Positions 22,209 through 33,400 are shown, counted from the first letter of the stretch. The stretch is 49,211 nt of DNA from Trichoplax sp. H2 (GCA_003344405.1 NOWV01000317.1:1-49211), one strand, 5' to 3'. Numbers and translations: made by a program. The notes: generated by a model not told the origin, from the letters alone.

Positions 22209-23252
22209 ATGAATAATTCAACTCATTATTTACTACTGCTATATCTTAGAGAGGAATTAATTCACGCTACTATTACTTCACTAGTTGGCTTATTCGGCTT
22301 TATCTTCAACATCGTCGTATGTATAGTCATATTTACTAATAAATCGTTGCAAAAACAACCTCTAAATCACTTCATAGCTAGCCTAGCTTTATCAGATCTA
22401 CTGATGGCCTGTGCTATAGGTCCAGCCTACATGTTCCGTTTTATTGCAATTATTGATCACGAACGCTTCAAAGATTTCCCTATATCTGCTAGTACTGCAA
22501 TCTGTCAAATAAAAATCTTCGTTATCGGTTTATCTTTGAGCATTACCGGTTTAACACTGGCCATGATTAGCGTTGAACGTCGACGAGCTATACTTTATCC
22601 TTTCAGTCTTCCTATGAGTAAAAGAAAAGTTTTTATAATTTTGGCTGCAATATGGTTAATTTCGGGTGTTACTGGCTATTTGTTAGCATCTGTCCACGGA
22701 TTTTTGCCGCAGTTTCCCTTCGTGTGTCAATTAACAAGTAAAAGCTTCCAATTTAACGCCATCGTTGCGGTAATTTTTTCTTTCTTTAGCAATCTTTTCC
22801 CATTACCTATCATGATTGTATGTTACGCCAACATTATCATGGAACTTGGCCGTAAATCACTTCTTAGAAATCAAGTTTATCAACAATATTCAACTTTGAA
22901 AATAATTAAAAAAAAGTACAAAAGTATTGTTGCATTACTTCTGATAACTTTATTAACAGCTACGTCATCAAGTCCATTCATCATAACGTATGTTTTCATT
23001 TCATATCGTCAATTAATGGACTACCGATATACTTATAAGGTGCATTCATCTACATTTTGGAAATACTTTCAAGCCGCTTCCATAGCCATGCTAGTTCCTT
23101 GTAGTTTGAATCCCATACTATACAATTTTGCTAGTTCAACCTTTCAACAAGAAATAAAAGCAATTCCGAAAAAGCTAAGGTGCAATTGCTATAGCAATCT
23201 TAGAACCAGAAAAAATTCATCAGGAAAATATATATTACCTACTTTAATTTAA
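22209..23252 (+). CDS. Rhodopsin-like (class A) GPCR, receptor 2
   Basis: Intronless 347-residue receptor. The frame is open 43 codons further upstream without an ATG; the ATG at 22209 gives MNNST, with a sequon and a length like its neighbours. Landmarks: N34 (FIFNIVVC), D63 (LALSDLL), C99 with C173, E123-R124-R125 in place of DRY, W149, P198/P200 in TM5, and N301-P-I-L-Y305. TM6 (about 240-258) reads VALLLITLLTATSSSP, with no Trp at the usual toggle position. ICL3 is short and basic (IIKKKYK). The tail has C325 and C327. The ERR triplet also occurs in the pseudogene at 4640-5560, and the MNNST N-terminus in the remnant at 13189, so this gene is probably the surviving member of a local subfamily. 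Ligand unknown. Confidence 0.93.
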   Translation: MNNSTHYLLLLYLREELIHATITSLVGLFGFIFNIVVCIVIFTNKSLQKQPLNHFIASLALSDLLMACAIGPAYMFRFIAIIDHERFKDFPISASTAICQIKIFVIGLSLSITGLTLAMISVERRRAILYPFSLPMSKRKVFIILAAIWLISGVTGYLLASVHGFLPQFPFVCQLTSKSFQFNAIVAVIFSFFSNLFPLPIMIVCYANIIMELGRKSLLRNQVYQQYSTLKIIKKKYKSIVALLLITLLTATSSSPFIITYVFISYRQLMDYRYTYKVHSSTFWKYFQAASIAMLVPCSLNPILYNFASSTFQQEIKAIPKKLRCNCYSNLRTRKNSSGKYILPTLI

Positions 23253-24745
23253 GTTTAAGAAAAATTTCCAGATTTACTAAAGTTTATCGAAGAAATTATA
23301 ATAAAGAAAGGCTTAGCAAAAATCTGCAAACATTATACTTATTACAAATAAAAAGCTACATACTTGTATTGAATATGATATACTATTGTAATGTATGCGT
23401 AGGCTTCTGTTCTGATCAGATGTTTCTCTCCTCTATTTTCTGCAAATATGGAAGCGTTACAAATCGAAATTTGCAACAAGAAGTAATTTACCTATTATAG
23501 AAATTACAAGCTTTGAATGTACAGTCAGGTTTTTCCTTCCTGACATTAACCCTCAGTACAACTTTAGCTACTAAAAATTTCCTTTCTTCTTAAAAAGGAA
23601 TAGTGACACAACGCAAGCCTCTCCTAGATATGACTGAACCCAAGAATTATTGAAAAATCATTCAATTTGCTGCAGATCGACATAAACATTAACTATCGGT
23701 TTATGGATAAAATTATAAAACTATGCATATATATCTACTAAAACTAATATATAAAGCATTGTAGATAATTAATCTAAATACATTACTAAAAAAAACTATC
23801 TAAAGGAATCTGTGTAATGACTGCTACGTAAAAGTTACTCTGTAACAGACAGACAATCAATCTTCTGAAATATCACAATTATAAAGAGTACTTTTATTTC
23901 TATCTACTTTACTTCCAGTTATGTATACCTTCGCTGATCAACACGGTTATAGAACTACATCTTTAAGATTTCTTACTACGGCATGATTATACTCAAATAA
24001 AAATTGCTAATACATTTACGAAATTATTAATCTAATCTGACAGTAGATAGATGTCACTCACAGGAGTAATCCCACTGTCTACTCTCTTCTAACGTGAGTG
24101 ATCAACTAACTTGCTAGCTACTTAGTCACTTCAACTAACTATGGAGAGATACTTTAAGTAAGACTAGCAACTTCATCGCAAGTATAATAAGCGGCTTGTT
24201 GTAAGATTAGCTTTATGAGATTTTTACTTGTATTCATACCTTGAAAGTATAGTACCTTGTCGTTCACTGGCGAATAAGGCCGATTGGGCACTAGGCTTTT
24301 CTATTGCAGGAAAGAGACCTGGATTACTGAGCATAACTTTTATTTGGCTACGAAAGAACTCTCTTCTATTTCAGGCAATGAAATGCTGCTATGTAACGTA
24401 TCGTGTAAATGTAATACAAAGAGTATGCTATCTATCGCGTTGTAGAGTAGTATTTAGAATCACATTGCGTATTGTACTAGAATTATAACTTTAGAATACA
24501 TAAATATATTGAAGCAATACCGACGTACAGTAACGATATAACAAATTTAGTTTATCTGCATATTATAGATTCCTCAATAAGGCAACAAAAAATTTTACAT
24601 TGCAGATATAAATTAATGTCATTAATAATAAATCATAGAAACTTATTAATTTACTTACAACTGAACGATAAGATGAAATGAAAAAGTAAAAATAAAAAAA
24701 TTTTAATTTTTTCTAAAGTTACGAGTTAACGTCCAGCTGTATAAG
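23253..24745. other. Intergenic with an unexplained GC-richer block
   Basis: Mostly AT-rich. At 24050-24490 base composition rises and an 8-bp inverted repeat (TCACTCAC 24054-24061, GTGAGTGA 24094-24101) is followed by an 86-codon frame without ATG (24228-24488). It matches nothing I know. It could be an exon, an RNA gene or an old repeat. Confidence 0.35.
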
Positions 24746-24975
24746 TGTAATGTAACTTAGTATTGTGATTGTAGACTGTTAGCTATTGTTTAGTATAATG
24801 CACGGTAGCGTGACATCTATATTTATCTTAAGAGATATTTGATAGCCATAACTATAGACTGTAGTGTTATAGACTCTACGCTAGAGTATAGATGACTATA
24901 TACAGTAAGGTGTTGAGTTACTAATATGGTTATAGGTAAATATAGAACTGTAAATCATATATTAGGATATGGCTA

Positions 24976-25220
24976 TGTTACGGTACGAACTACCGTGAAG
25001 AAATAGCTATCTAAATTTGGTTAATATAATATAGTGATATTATATTACAACTAGTTATTTACTACAGGAATTACTCTAATTATAAATGTGTTACAGTAAA
25101 TTTATTGCTGTGCTGTAATGTGCACTGAAATGATTCTGTGAATGGACATATTGTAGTCCGACTGTAAAAAACTAGTTATCTCACCTAGTATTTTTATAAG
25201 ATGACTTGTGAATGTTAGCT
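24976..25220 (+). mobile_element. Solo LTR, family A, nested, cut by gap
   Basis: TGTTACGGTACGAACTACCGTGAAG onwards follows the family A consensus for 245 bp and then meets the gap. The copy of the surrounding family B LTR after the gap is uninterrupted at the same point, so this is the filled allele. Confidence 0.87.
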
Positions 25221-25240
25221 NNNNNNNNNNNNNNNNNNNN
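25221..25240. other. Assembly gap (20 N) between filled and empty alleles
   Basis: Family B sequence at 24745-24975 is repeated at 25241-25471 with a few differences, and only the left copy has the nested LTR. Confidence 0.8.
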
Positions 25241-25782
25241 AGTGTAATTTAACTTAGTATTGTGATTGTAGACTGTTAGCTATGTTTAGTATAATGCACG
25301 GTAGCGTGACATCTATATTTATCTTAAGAGATATTTGATAGCCATAACTATAGACTGTAGTGGTATAGACTCTACGCTAGAGTATAGATGACTATATACA
25401 GTAAGGTGTTGAGTTACTGATATGGTTATAGGTAAAAATAGAACTGTAAATCTTATATTAGGATCTGGTTAATTCATTGTACTTTGGCTGGTGTGAATAA
25501 TGTCTACGTAAATACCGTAGTCGTATCCATATTGGATTAATGATGGTCCGCAGTAGAATAGTCTTACTAAGAATAATTTGACTACGTGTAAAATAAGGTA
25601 AAAGGTTGCCATGCGTATTGTAGCTGCGAATGCTACGAAAAGTATAAAAGCATGCAACTTTAGATTATTCTATTAGTTCGTTGTAGAAGCCTTTAGTAGT
25701 AGTATTCGGCTGGAGTGGAGCTGCGTGTAGTTAATCTTTGTATAAGGTTCAATAAAGCCCTTATTTTTCTAAAATTTGGAAT

Positions 25783-27733
25783 CACATGATCGGTATATAT
25801 CACAATAATCGAGACAGCATGCTAATTTTATTAAATATTAATGAATATAATAACGTATGTACACTATTAAGCCTCTTAGCTAGCGGTTACTGCGTCAGTT
25901 AAAGATAGCGATGTCAAAATTAAGTTACTTGCAATTAATGGATGATTTTACAAAGGACATTATTAGCAACGTTTTCTGGTATGGAGTTAAAATTAAGAAG
26001 CATTTTATCGAAAAAGATCTCATATTACACAACGTTCATAAGTTGTAAGGTAAGCGTATTAATTACATTGGTTAACTGTACAGTTAAAATGTCTGTTAAG
26101 GATAACGGAGTTAAATAAAATTACATAAGGTCAATGGAATGTATGTAGATAAGTAAAAATTAAGTAATATTTTATTGATTAAAGATCTTACAATAAACAA
26201 TATTTATAACTTGTTGTGATATTGAAAAGATCATCCAAGATATTTTGTGCCCCCATTGCTCATATTGTACTCTCGTACCCTACTGATTTTTACTTCATGT
26301 GCTCACATATTAGAGTACTGCGCACCATATAGTATACACTCACCTGTAACTTACAGGATTGAGATAAACGTAAGCTTAAATAATTTCAATCCAATTTTAT
26401 CTAGTATTGCTTTCGTATAATCTTGGCAGGCAGACAATAAATTCTTAGCATTAGTTAATAATACGATTGCTATAGAAATAAAATTCTATATAAAATGATA
26501 ATGTAGCAACTTACGTGTGCAATAATAATAGCGATATAGAGAATGGGTTCTTTTTCGAAAGCGGATAATTTACAGCATTAAATTAATTTTATGCTGTACA
26601 GTATTCGAACTGCCCTCATAATTTCAAAGCAGATACTTAAAAGCATTCGATCAATTTTACGCTGAATAGGATTGAACATTGCAAAGTATTTAATTCACCG
26701 TCGTCCTATCAAGCCTATACTACGGTAAAGTACATACATTGCACAGGGGTAAATTACCCACGTATACAGTACAATCAGTGTACAGTATAGTAGATTATCA
26801 TTTCATCGTAAGATCAAACGCAGACATCACCCATTTTGAACATACTTGCATAATATATATCCATTTATAGTACAGTGTGTTCATTTTGTTTTCAGAATCT
26901 TGCTCATAAATTAAACAGATTATATTAAGTTATAGTTATGTTAAATATTATATGTATTCGTACACACTGGTATGCAACTTATAGGTTTTTCTATTATTTA
27001 AAGCACTTCAAAGAGAATTTTGGCAATCTGAAAAAAAAATAAATATACCTTACAGCTGGAAGGAGAAGGCGTTCAAGCGTCGCGCAAAATCAGATCGTAT
27101 ATATTGTATTGCATGATTTTGATTGGTCGAGTAGAGATTGCCGTCAATTTGCTTGGTGTAACACAGCACCATATACATAAATAAATTTGCAATATACTTG
27201 TTTTATATAATATAGATTAGCCTATGCTTTCATGCTATGATTATCTGAAAAATTTAGTAATAGCCATCCAAATCTGTAGTAAGTCAAATTCATTTAAGAA
27301 AGTGCCATCAATTAATAATACTTTAGTAAATAGAAAATGATTTGACGTTGTATGCTTTCAGTACATAAGATATTATATTATGAAATGTTCTAATAATAAT
27401 AATGCATGATTATAAGCAAATTTCAAGTCACGAAGCCCCATTATAAATTGTAAGCATAGTTTCAGGCTAAAGATTGTGTGCAGCCATATCAAACTTCAAA
27501 ATGTTCTAACATATTCTATGGTTTAAAAATTATCTCATTATAATTATTGGTGTTTCATATTTAAGATCATATTGCTTTATCAAAGGTTTATTATTCATAT
27601 TTTTATTCTTTAAAGATTTACAGATCAGGCAACAAATAAAAACTTTGGAGTTTAAGCAACACATATATATTTGATCTTAAAGAAATATATATGTTATATA
27701 TATACAAGGATATTGTTATCAATCCAACTATAG
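25783..27733. other. Intergenic, no gene recognised
   Basis: AT-rich. From about 27420 it is the 3' flank of the receptor pair duplication. Simple TATATA-rich sequence at 27660-27705 lies just beyond the stop codon of receptor 3. Confidence 0.5.
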
Positions 27734-28753
27734 TTAGGATGATGCAGCTCTTAAACGACCTAAGGCAATTGTGATATATCTGTATACCTTTTCTCTAAAC
27801 TTTCTACTAACAAAGTTATATAATAAAGGATTTACAATAACTTGAGCTAACGTTACAAGTGAAATTATTCTGAAGAAAGATGCTTTAAAACTTGTTGAAA
27901 ACTCGTTAGAGATAAAATCAGTTCTGTTATTCAAAGATGTGGCATACTCGATTGTTAGTATATTTGTAAAAATAAATAATAGACATTTCGGAATAAACGA
28001 AGTAATAGTGATAATTAGCAGTATAGTAACAGTTTGCATTTCTTTCCTTCTCTTTATTATGTAGGTAGTATGCATATCTGGTAGGTCACTTTGGATTATA
28101 CTTCGTATGAACTTATATGCAATAGTAACGTAACAGCAAATTGTAACAAAAACAGGAACCCCATATCCAATAGCGTAAGAAAGTAGCACCCAAATTTTAC
28201 TACCAGCGTAATTTAAGCCTTTTAAGAAGCAGACGTACGGATAAAAATAAGGTTCATATTGGCTTAATGCAATGGTATAAGCCGATGATACGAAAGAAAT
28301 AAACCAACTAATTACAATCGCGATATTATAATGTTGATGGTAATTTCTTGAGTTTAATGGATAGCAGATAGCACGATAACGCTCAATAGCTAGTGTAGCT
28401 AAGATATAAGTTGAACAAAATGACGCTATCGCAACACCATATAAACTAATTTTGCAAATCACATCCATTACGCCTAATCCAGAAGATATACTTCGATTCA
28501 GTCCAGATTTTAGAGCTCCAAAAATAGTTAGAAGAATAACCAAGAGAGAGACTAACAAATCTATAACAGACAGATTTACTAGTAAAATATTAATAATGCC
28601 TCCATTCTCCCGGTATTTCAACAAAATCAAAGTTACAAAAACATTCAATGCAATTCCAAGACTACAGATAACAAATATTTCAACTTCATTTGCTAGATTA
28701 CCATTAAATTCATAATTCGAGTTCGTTGTATTATTAGACGATATATCAGCCAT
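27734..28753 (-). CDS. Rhodopsin-like (class A) GPCR, receptor 3
   Basis: Intronless 339-residue receptor. An ATG five codons upstream (28766-28768) is also in frame, but the second ATG gives MADIS, which matches the start of the paralogue at 32832. Landmarks: N37, D65 (LSVIDLL), C100 with C175, E124-R125-Y126, W150, P200, and N308-P-L-L-Y312 (NPLLYNFVSRKF). TM6 (about 242-262) reads ILLIITITSFIPKC: the proline is kept but SF replaces the usual CW. ECL2 has a distinctive CFLKGLNY stretch. ICL3 ends in IKRRKEM. It is about 70% identical by eye to receptor 4, 4 kb away, with no gap in alignment, so it is a tandem duplicate. An 87-codon frame on the opposite strand is a shadow. Confidence 0.93.
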   Translation of the reverse strand: MADISSNNTTNSNYEFNGNLANEVEIFVICSLGIALNVFVTLILLKYRENGGIINILLVNLSVIDLLVSLLVILLTIFGALKSGLNRSISSGLGVMDVICKISLYGVAIASFCSTYILATLAIERYRAICYPLNSRNYHQHYNIAIVISWFISFVSSAYTIALSQYEPYFYPYVCFLKGLNYAGSKIWVLLSYAIGYGVPVFVTICCYVTIAYKFIRSIIQSDLPDMHTTYIIKRRKEMQTVTILLIITITSFIPKCLLFIFTNILTIEYATSLNNRTDFISNEFSTSFKASFFRIISLVTLAQVIVNPLLYNFVSRKFREKVYRYITIALGRLRAASS

Positions 28754-28996
28754 TTTTTGTGATCGCATAAATAAAATTGATTCTCTAACCTTATCAATTC
28801 TACAATTTGAGGTATTACATGGAATTTTCCTATATCTATTATACGGAGATTAAATTTTTTGCTTTCTACAATTTTTCGAGAAAATTTAAGCCACCTTAGC
28901 GCACATTTGTACTAGACTGCAACTTAGCACTAGTATTCAATTTATAAAATCTTAAATAACTAAAACTTTAGAAAATGTATAAATCTAAAGTTCCTA

Positions 28997-29004
28997 TGAC
29001 GTCA
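28997..29004. promoter_or_regulatory. Palindromic CRE-like site TGACGTCA
   Basis: A perfect TGACGTCA lies about 245 bp upstream of the receptor 3 ATG, inside the flank shared with receptor 4. The aligned site upstream of receptor 4 reads TGACAACT (33071-33078). CREB/ATF-type factors bind this palindrome in animals; use here is not shown. Confidence 0.35.
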
Positions 29005-29390
29005 GCAAGGTACAGTTAGCTGGAGATATTGTTCACTGATTATGTTTCATTCGTATTAAAGATTCTAATTAGCAGTTAATGATTAAAGCATCATTTTCGA
29101 ATAGCACTCATCAAGAGAAACAATACTGTCTCAAATAATAAAAGTAGAATTGCTATAAACTTAGGCCCTAGGGGATAAGCACAGAAAGTTGTAAGCCCTA
29201 TATTTTAAATAAAGTAAAACCTATTTTGTATATAGATTATGGCATTGACTAAAGATCTGAAAATTAAAGAACATCAAAGTTGAGTTCGTCACAGAAGCTA
29301 ATCTCCATTGTAATTAGTATTTTCTATCATTAAGTACTTTAGTGATTTTCAAAAGCTGTATTATATTTGGCGAATGAAAATACATATCAA

Positions 29391-30126
29391 TAATAAGTAA
29401 AGGTTTATTAGCTGAGACATAGGTGAATAGTAGATTTTTGATTCAAAGGAATTACTTCTGCCTTATATGCAACAAACACCAAAATAATTATAAAATAGAC
29501 GTATGATATGAAAGCGATTAAATTTATTTGAACATATGGCAAATACAGTAATGAATAGAAAGATACCATAAGGATGTTAATGTTATATTATCTATTTATC
29601 AAAGAACACAAGATAAGAGTAAATAAATCGTTAGATTTCAATATCGATCACTTACTCAAAAAACAAACATAGAAGGAAATTACAAAACTTTTAACTGGTA
29701 GGAGTTTATCAATTAATAAATACGCTTAAATATGAGCATTAATTTTTCCATCCGTTAATTAGCTTACTTCAAATTACTTTAGATCATCCAATGATATACG
29801 AATAACTTATTGAAAATTATTATGTGACTTTTCTTCGTGCCATGATTATAAATATTGGCTAATGTACTGCCAGTGATGATTTCGACGAATCGTTATATTA
29901 TATAAATGTAGACTCATACTATAGTAAATGAAAGATCAATATTAAATATTGCCGTATAGAATACTGAACGTAAGAATATTTAACATCTATCACTATTATA
30001 ACTGTACGACATAAATAAATATTTCGTTTTAATTCAGTATACGTACAGACTGAAAACAGAGGGCAAATACTAAAATGATGGCACTGATTACGTAAGGAGC
30101 ATTTACTTTCCTAAGCAGGACAGGAC
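29391..30126. other. Intergenic, no gene recognised
   Basis: AT-rich sequence between the duplicated unit and a solo LTR. Nothing supported. Confidence 0.5.
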
Positions 30127-30568
30127 TGTCACGGTACGAACTATCGTGAAGAAATAGCTATCTAAATTTGGTTAATATAATATAGTGATAATATATTACA
30201 TCTAGTTCCTTACAATAGGAATTACTGTAATTATAAATGTGTTACATTAAATTTAATGCTGTGCTGTAATGTGCACTGAAATTATTCTGTGAATGGACAT
30301 ATTGTAGTCCGACTGTGAAAAATAAGTTAGTAGGTGTTCTCACTTAAGTATTTTTATAAGATGACTCATGATTGTTAGCTGCTGTAGAAGGGTATATAAG
30401 CCCGTCAGATAGTTGAATAAAGCAGTTCTCAATTGTCTAGTGGAGTTTAACGTAGAATCAAAGGCGTCTAAATTTTTGTGAGGTAGATAAAGGATATTGA
30501 ATCCCGGAAACTATAGTAATTTAGAGATTTGTTTTACGTTATCCTTGTCACGAAGCTGGTTTGTAACA
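30127..30568 (+). mobile_element. Solo LTR, family A, TSD AGGAC
   Basis: A clean 442-bp copy from TGTCACGG to TTGTAACA between two AGGAC (30122-30126, 30569-30573). It starts with a hairpin (CACGGTA...TATCGTG, one mismatch). TATATAAG at 30393-30400 and AATAAA at 30416-30421 mark the likely promoter and R region. A second short inverted repeat (GTCAC...GTAAC) closes the 3' end. It lies between the two duplicated receptor units. Confidence 0.94.
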
Positions 30569-30573
30569 AGGAC

Positions 30574-31812
30574 TGCTTTTTAAAAAGAGTTAAATCGATC
30601 ATAGAATTAATAAGTACGACGATATTTTCAAAATTTGATTAATATGAGAAGTTGGGGATATTTTACTTGCTTACTTTATTCTTCAAAATGAGTTTTATTA
30701 GCTTCTTTATTTCTTATAGTCGCCAAAACATCTTTTACATTTATGGTTTCATCATTTTAAAGTAATTTTGTTAAATTTGACCAACAATAGCATCCCTTAA
30801 TAACTGATCAGATAGAAAAATATCCGTTCCAATAAATGGGAACATATTCTACACAAAACAATGCAATAAAAAAATCGCAGTCATTACAGAACATAGTAAC
30901 AGGCTTAAGATCAGTAAAAAAATCAATTATAGTTTTATAGGTAAGCTAATGCAGTACTTACGAAATAAGTCTTTCACAACAAAAATTCTAAGATTGCCCA
31001 ACTGGAACTTCCAATTATCCGCAGGTTTTATCAGATTTCCGAAGATTAAAAGCTGAGTGCTTTTCCGAGAATCAATCTTGGATTCGGTACTATCAACAAG
31101 AGTAGATATAATATAATTAATTTGAGCGTTGGCAGACGTATATTGAGGCAAAAGCTAACGTTGAATGCGTTGTTCAAATTTACACAATGCAGAATAGTCA
31201 TCTCCAGTATTTCAGTTCGTTCCTCCGCTTCCACTATATAATATCTGGTAGAGCATAGCAGACAAACGAAGTATTGGAGAATAGAGCTTTGTTAAAGCAA
31301 CGCAGGAAATAATTAGATGGATAGAAGACCAGATAAGAGGAGAAAATAGAGATCATTTCAAGCATACAAATATTAGTCACATACTTAACATAATAAATAT
31401 ATTTTTATGGCTAGACACAATATTCAACCTGCAATATTCGTAAATATAACATAGTAACGGTACGGCCTATTTCTTAATGTTCATAATGTTAGCATGCAAG
31501 GCTATATTAAATATGGTATCAACATCTGCATTTATGATTATGTGACACTGTCTTTTCATTGGTAAATTATAAATTGTAAAACTTCGTTATAAAATAGCAA
31601 GCATAGCGCCAGGCTTACGGTTGCTCACAGCCATATTTAACTGTAAAATTGCTCTTGCAAATTCTGTTCATTAACTAATAAAATATAGCCATAGGTCTTA
31701 GTCTTGAAATCAGCTTACTTTATTAAAGGCTTATAATTTATATTTTATTATATAAAAGATTTATTAGTGATAAATAATAATTTTCTAATATGACATCGTA
31801 ATCCAGTTACAG
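30574..31812. other. Intergenic, no gene recognised
   Basis: Open frames of 62-74 codons on the minus strand (about 30927-31234) overlap each other, start without shared homology and resemble nothing known. I treat them as chance. From about 31540 the sequence is the 3' flank of receptor 4. Confidence 0.5.
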
Positions 31813-33400
31813 CTAGGAAGATGCTTTATTGAAACGACTCAAAGCAACCGCAATATATCTAGATACGTTTCCTCTAAACTTTCTACAGACAAAATTATAT
31901 AATAAAGGATTTACAATAACTTGAGCAAGCATTATTAGTGAAATAAATCGAAAGAAAAGTAAATCAAAAGTTGATGAAGGCTCAATAACGATAAAATTAG
32001 TCGTATTATTCACAGAAGTGGCATGTCTGATCGACGAAATATTTGTAAAAATATAAAGTATACATTTTGGAATAAACGAAATAATAGTGATAATTAACAG
32101 TATAGTAACAGCTTGCATTTTTTTCCTTCTCTTTATTGTGTAAGTAGTCTGTAAATCGGGTAATTCACCTGGAATTTTACTTCGTACGAACTTATACACG
32201 ACAGCAATGTAACAGCATACAGTAACAAAAACAGGAATTCCATATCCAAAAGAAGAAGAAAGTAGTACCCAAATTTTACTTCCAGTATAATTTAAGCCCT
32301 TTAAGAAGCAGACGTATGGGTGAAAATGAGGTTCATATTGGCTAAAAGCAATTGTGTAGGCCGATAATGCGGAAGAAATTAACCAAATAAATACAATCGC
32401 GATACTATAACGTCGACGGTAGTTTCCTGAGTTTAGTGGATAGCAGATAGCGCGATAACGTTCAATAGCCAGTGTAGCTAAAACGTAAGTCGAGCAAAAT
32501 GAAGTTGCTGTTGTAGTATATAAACATATTTTGCACATTACATCCCTTACGTCTAATCTAGAGGATGTATTTCGATTAAATTCTAATTTCAGCGCTGCAA
32601 TAGCCGTTACAGTAATAACTGAAAGACATGTCAACAAATCTATTACAGACAGATTTACTAGTAGAATATTAACAATCCCTCCATTCTCTCGATATTTCAA
32701 CAAAATCGAAATTACAAATACATTCAATACAATTCCAACACTACAGATAACAAATGCTTCTGTCTCATTTAATATAATGCTATTTGGTTTATGATTCGTG
32801 CTAGATACATTGCTAGATAATATATCGGCCATTTTAATGATCTTAGCAATAAAATTGACTCTCTACTTCTATCAATTCAATAACACTGTAATATACAGAA
32901 TTTGCTGTATTAGATATTCGAAGATTATATTTTGTTTTCTAGAAATTTTCGAGAAAAATTTAAGCCAGCTATATCCACGCTTGGAGTAGACTGCAACTAA
33001 ATAATGATATTTACTTTATAAAATTTTAAGTAATAAAAACCTAAGAAAATGTATGCATCTAAAGTACCTGTGACAACTGCAAGATTCAGGCAGCTTAAGA
33101 TATAGCCGTTGAATGGTTATGTTTCATGCATGTCAGAAATTCCAATTAGCTGTTAATAATGCATAATTTATTGTTAGCCTAGCATCCATTGAAAGTTACA
33201 ATACATTTTTAAATAATAATAGACATATTCAAGGAACAAAACTTAATTTGTCTTTGGATTATCGCATCAATTGGATATGAAAATTTAAATAAAGTAAAAA
33301 TAGAATTCATCAGAGCTAACTTGACTCCATTGAAATCGTTTTTTCTATAATTGAGTAATTGCTTTAATGAAAAGCAACACAATTTTCTTTCACAAATGCA
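31540..33400 (-). repeat. Tandem duplication unit 2 (receptor 4 and flanks)
   Basis: Partner of 27420-29390, offset by about 4.08 kb and in the same orientation. Confidence 0.8.
31813..32832 (-). CDS. Rhodopsin-like (class A) GPCR, receptor 4
   Basis: Intronless 339-residue receptor starting MADILSS, co-linear with receptor 3. Landmarks lie at the same positions: N37, D65, C100, E124-R-Y, W150, C175, P200 and NPLLY (308-312). TM6 has IISFIPKC, again with SF in place of CW. Sequons are N8 and N22 in the N-terminus. TM2/ECL1 and the extracellular loop before TM7 (around 270-290) differ most from receptor 3, while the cytoplasmic faces (ERYRAICYPLNS, TIKRRKKM, NPLLYNFV-RKFR) are nearly unchanged. 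This is the pattern expected if ligand specificity, not G protein coupling, diverged after duplication; that is inference. Confidence 0.93.
   Translation of the reverse strand: MADILSSNVSSTNHKPNSIILNETEAFVICSVGIVLNVFVISILLKYRENGGIVNILLVNLSVIDLLTCLSVITVTAIAALKLEFNRNTSSRLDVRDVMCKICLYTTTATSFCSTYVLATLAIERYRAICYPLNSGNYRRRYSIAIVFIWLISSALSAYTIAFSQYEPHFHPYVCFLKGLNYTGSKIWVLLSSSFGYGIPVFVTVCCYIAVVYKFVRSKIPGELPDLQTTYTIKRRKKMQAVTILLIITIISFIPKCILYIFTNISSIRHATSVNNTTNFIVIEPSSTFDLLFFRFISLIMLAQVIVNPLLYNFVCRKFRGNVSRYIAVALSRFNKASS

Larger units (their letters stand above)
24746..25782 (+). mobile_element. LTR family B with nested LTR and gap
   Basis: The left haplotype copy starts TGTAATGTAACTTAG at 24746 and runs to 24975, where a family A LTR begins. 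After the gap the same family B sequence restarts at 25242 and continues through TATAAGGTTC-AATAAAGCCC to the end TGGAATCACA at 25782. Apart from the insertion, the unit is about 540 bp. No matching TSD is evident at its outer ends. Confidence 0.75.
27420..29390 (-). repeat. Tandem duplication unit 1 (receptor 3 and flanks)
   Basis: The receptor 3 coding region plus about 300 bp of 3' and 600 bp of 5' flank align with 31540-33400. Shared flank marks include the AAATTGTAAGCATAG/CAGCCATAT stretch on the 3' side, and TCTAAAGT-CCT, TTATGTTTCAT and TCCATTG-AAT on the 5' side. The flanks are more diverged than the coding sequence. Confidence 0.8.

Noticed and set aside
24976-25220. Family A LTR as one of a pair flanking an internal region hidden in the gap
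   Set aside because: The family B sequence restarting after the gap and the uninterrupted copy favour an allelic insertion; nothing supports a hidden internal region.
28452-28715. 87-codon plus-strand frame over receptor 3, and its counterpart at 32531-32794
   Set aside because: Both lie antisense to the same part of paralogous receptor genes, so their matching length follows from conserved receptor codons. No independent sign of coding.
30927-31234. Two overlapping minus-strand frames of 74 and 62 codons
   Set aside because: They overlap in different frames, resemble no family and sit in ordinary AT-rich spacer.
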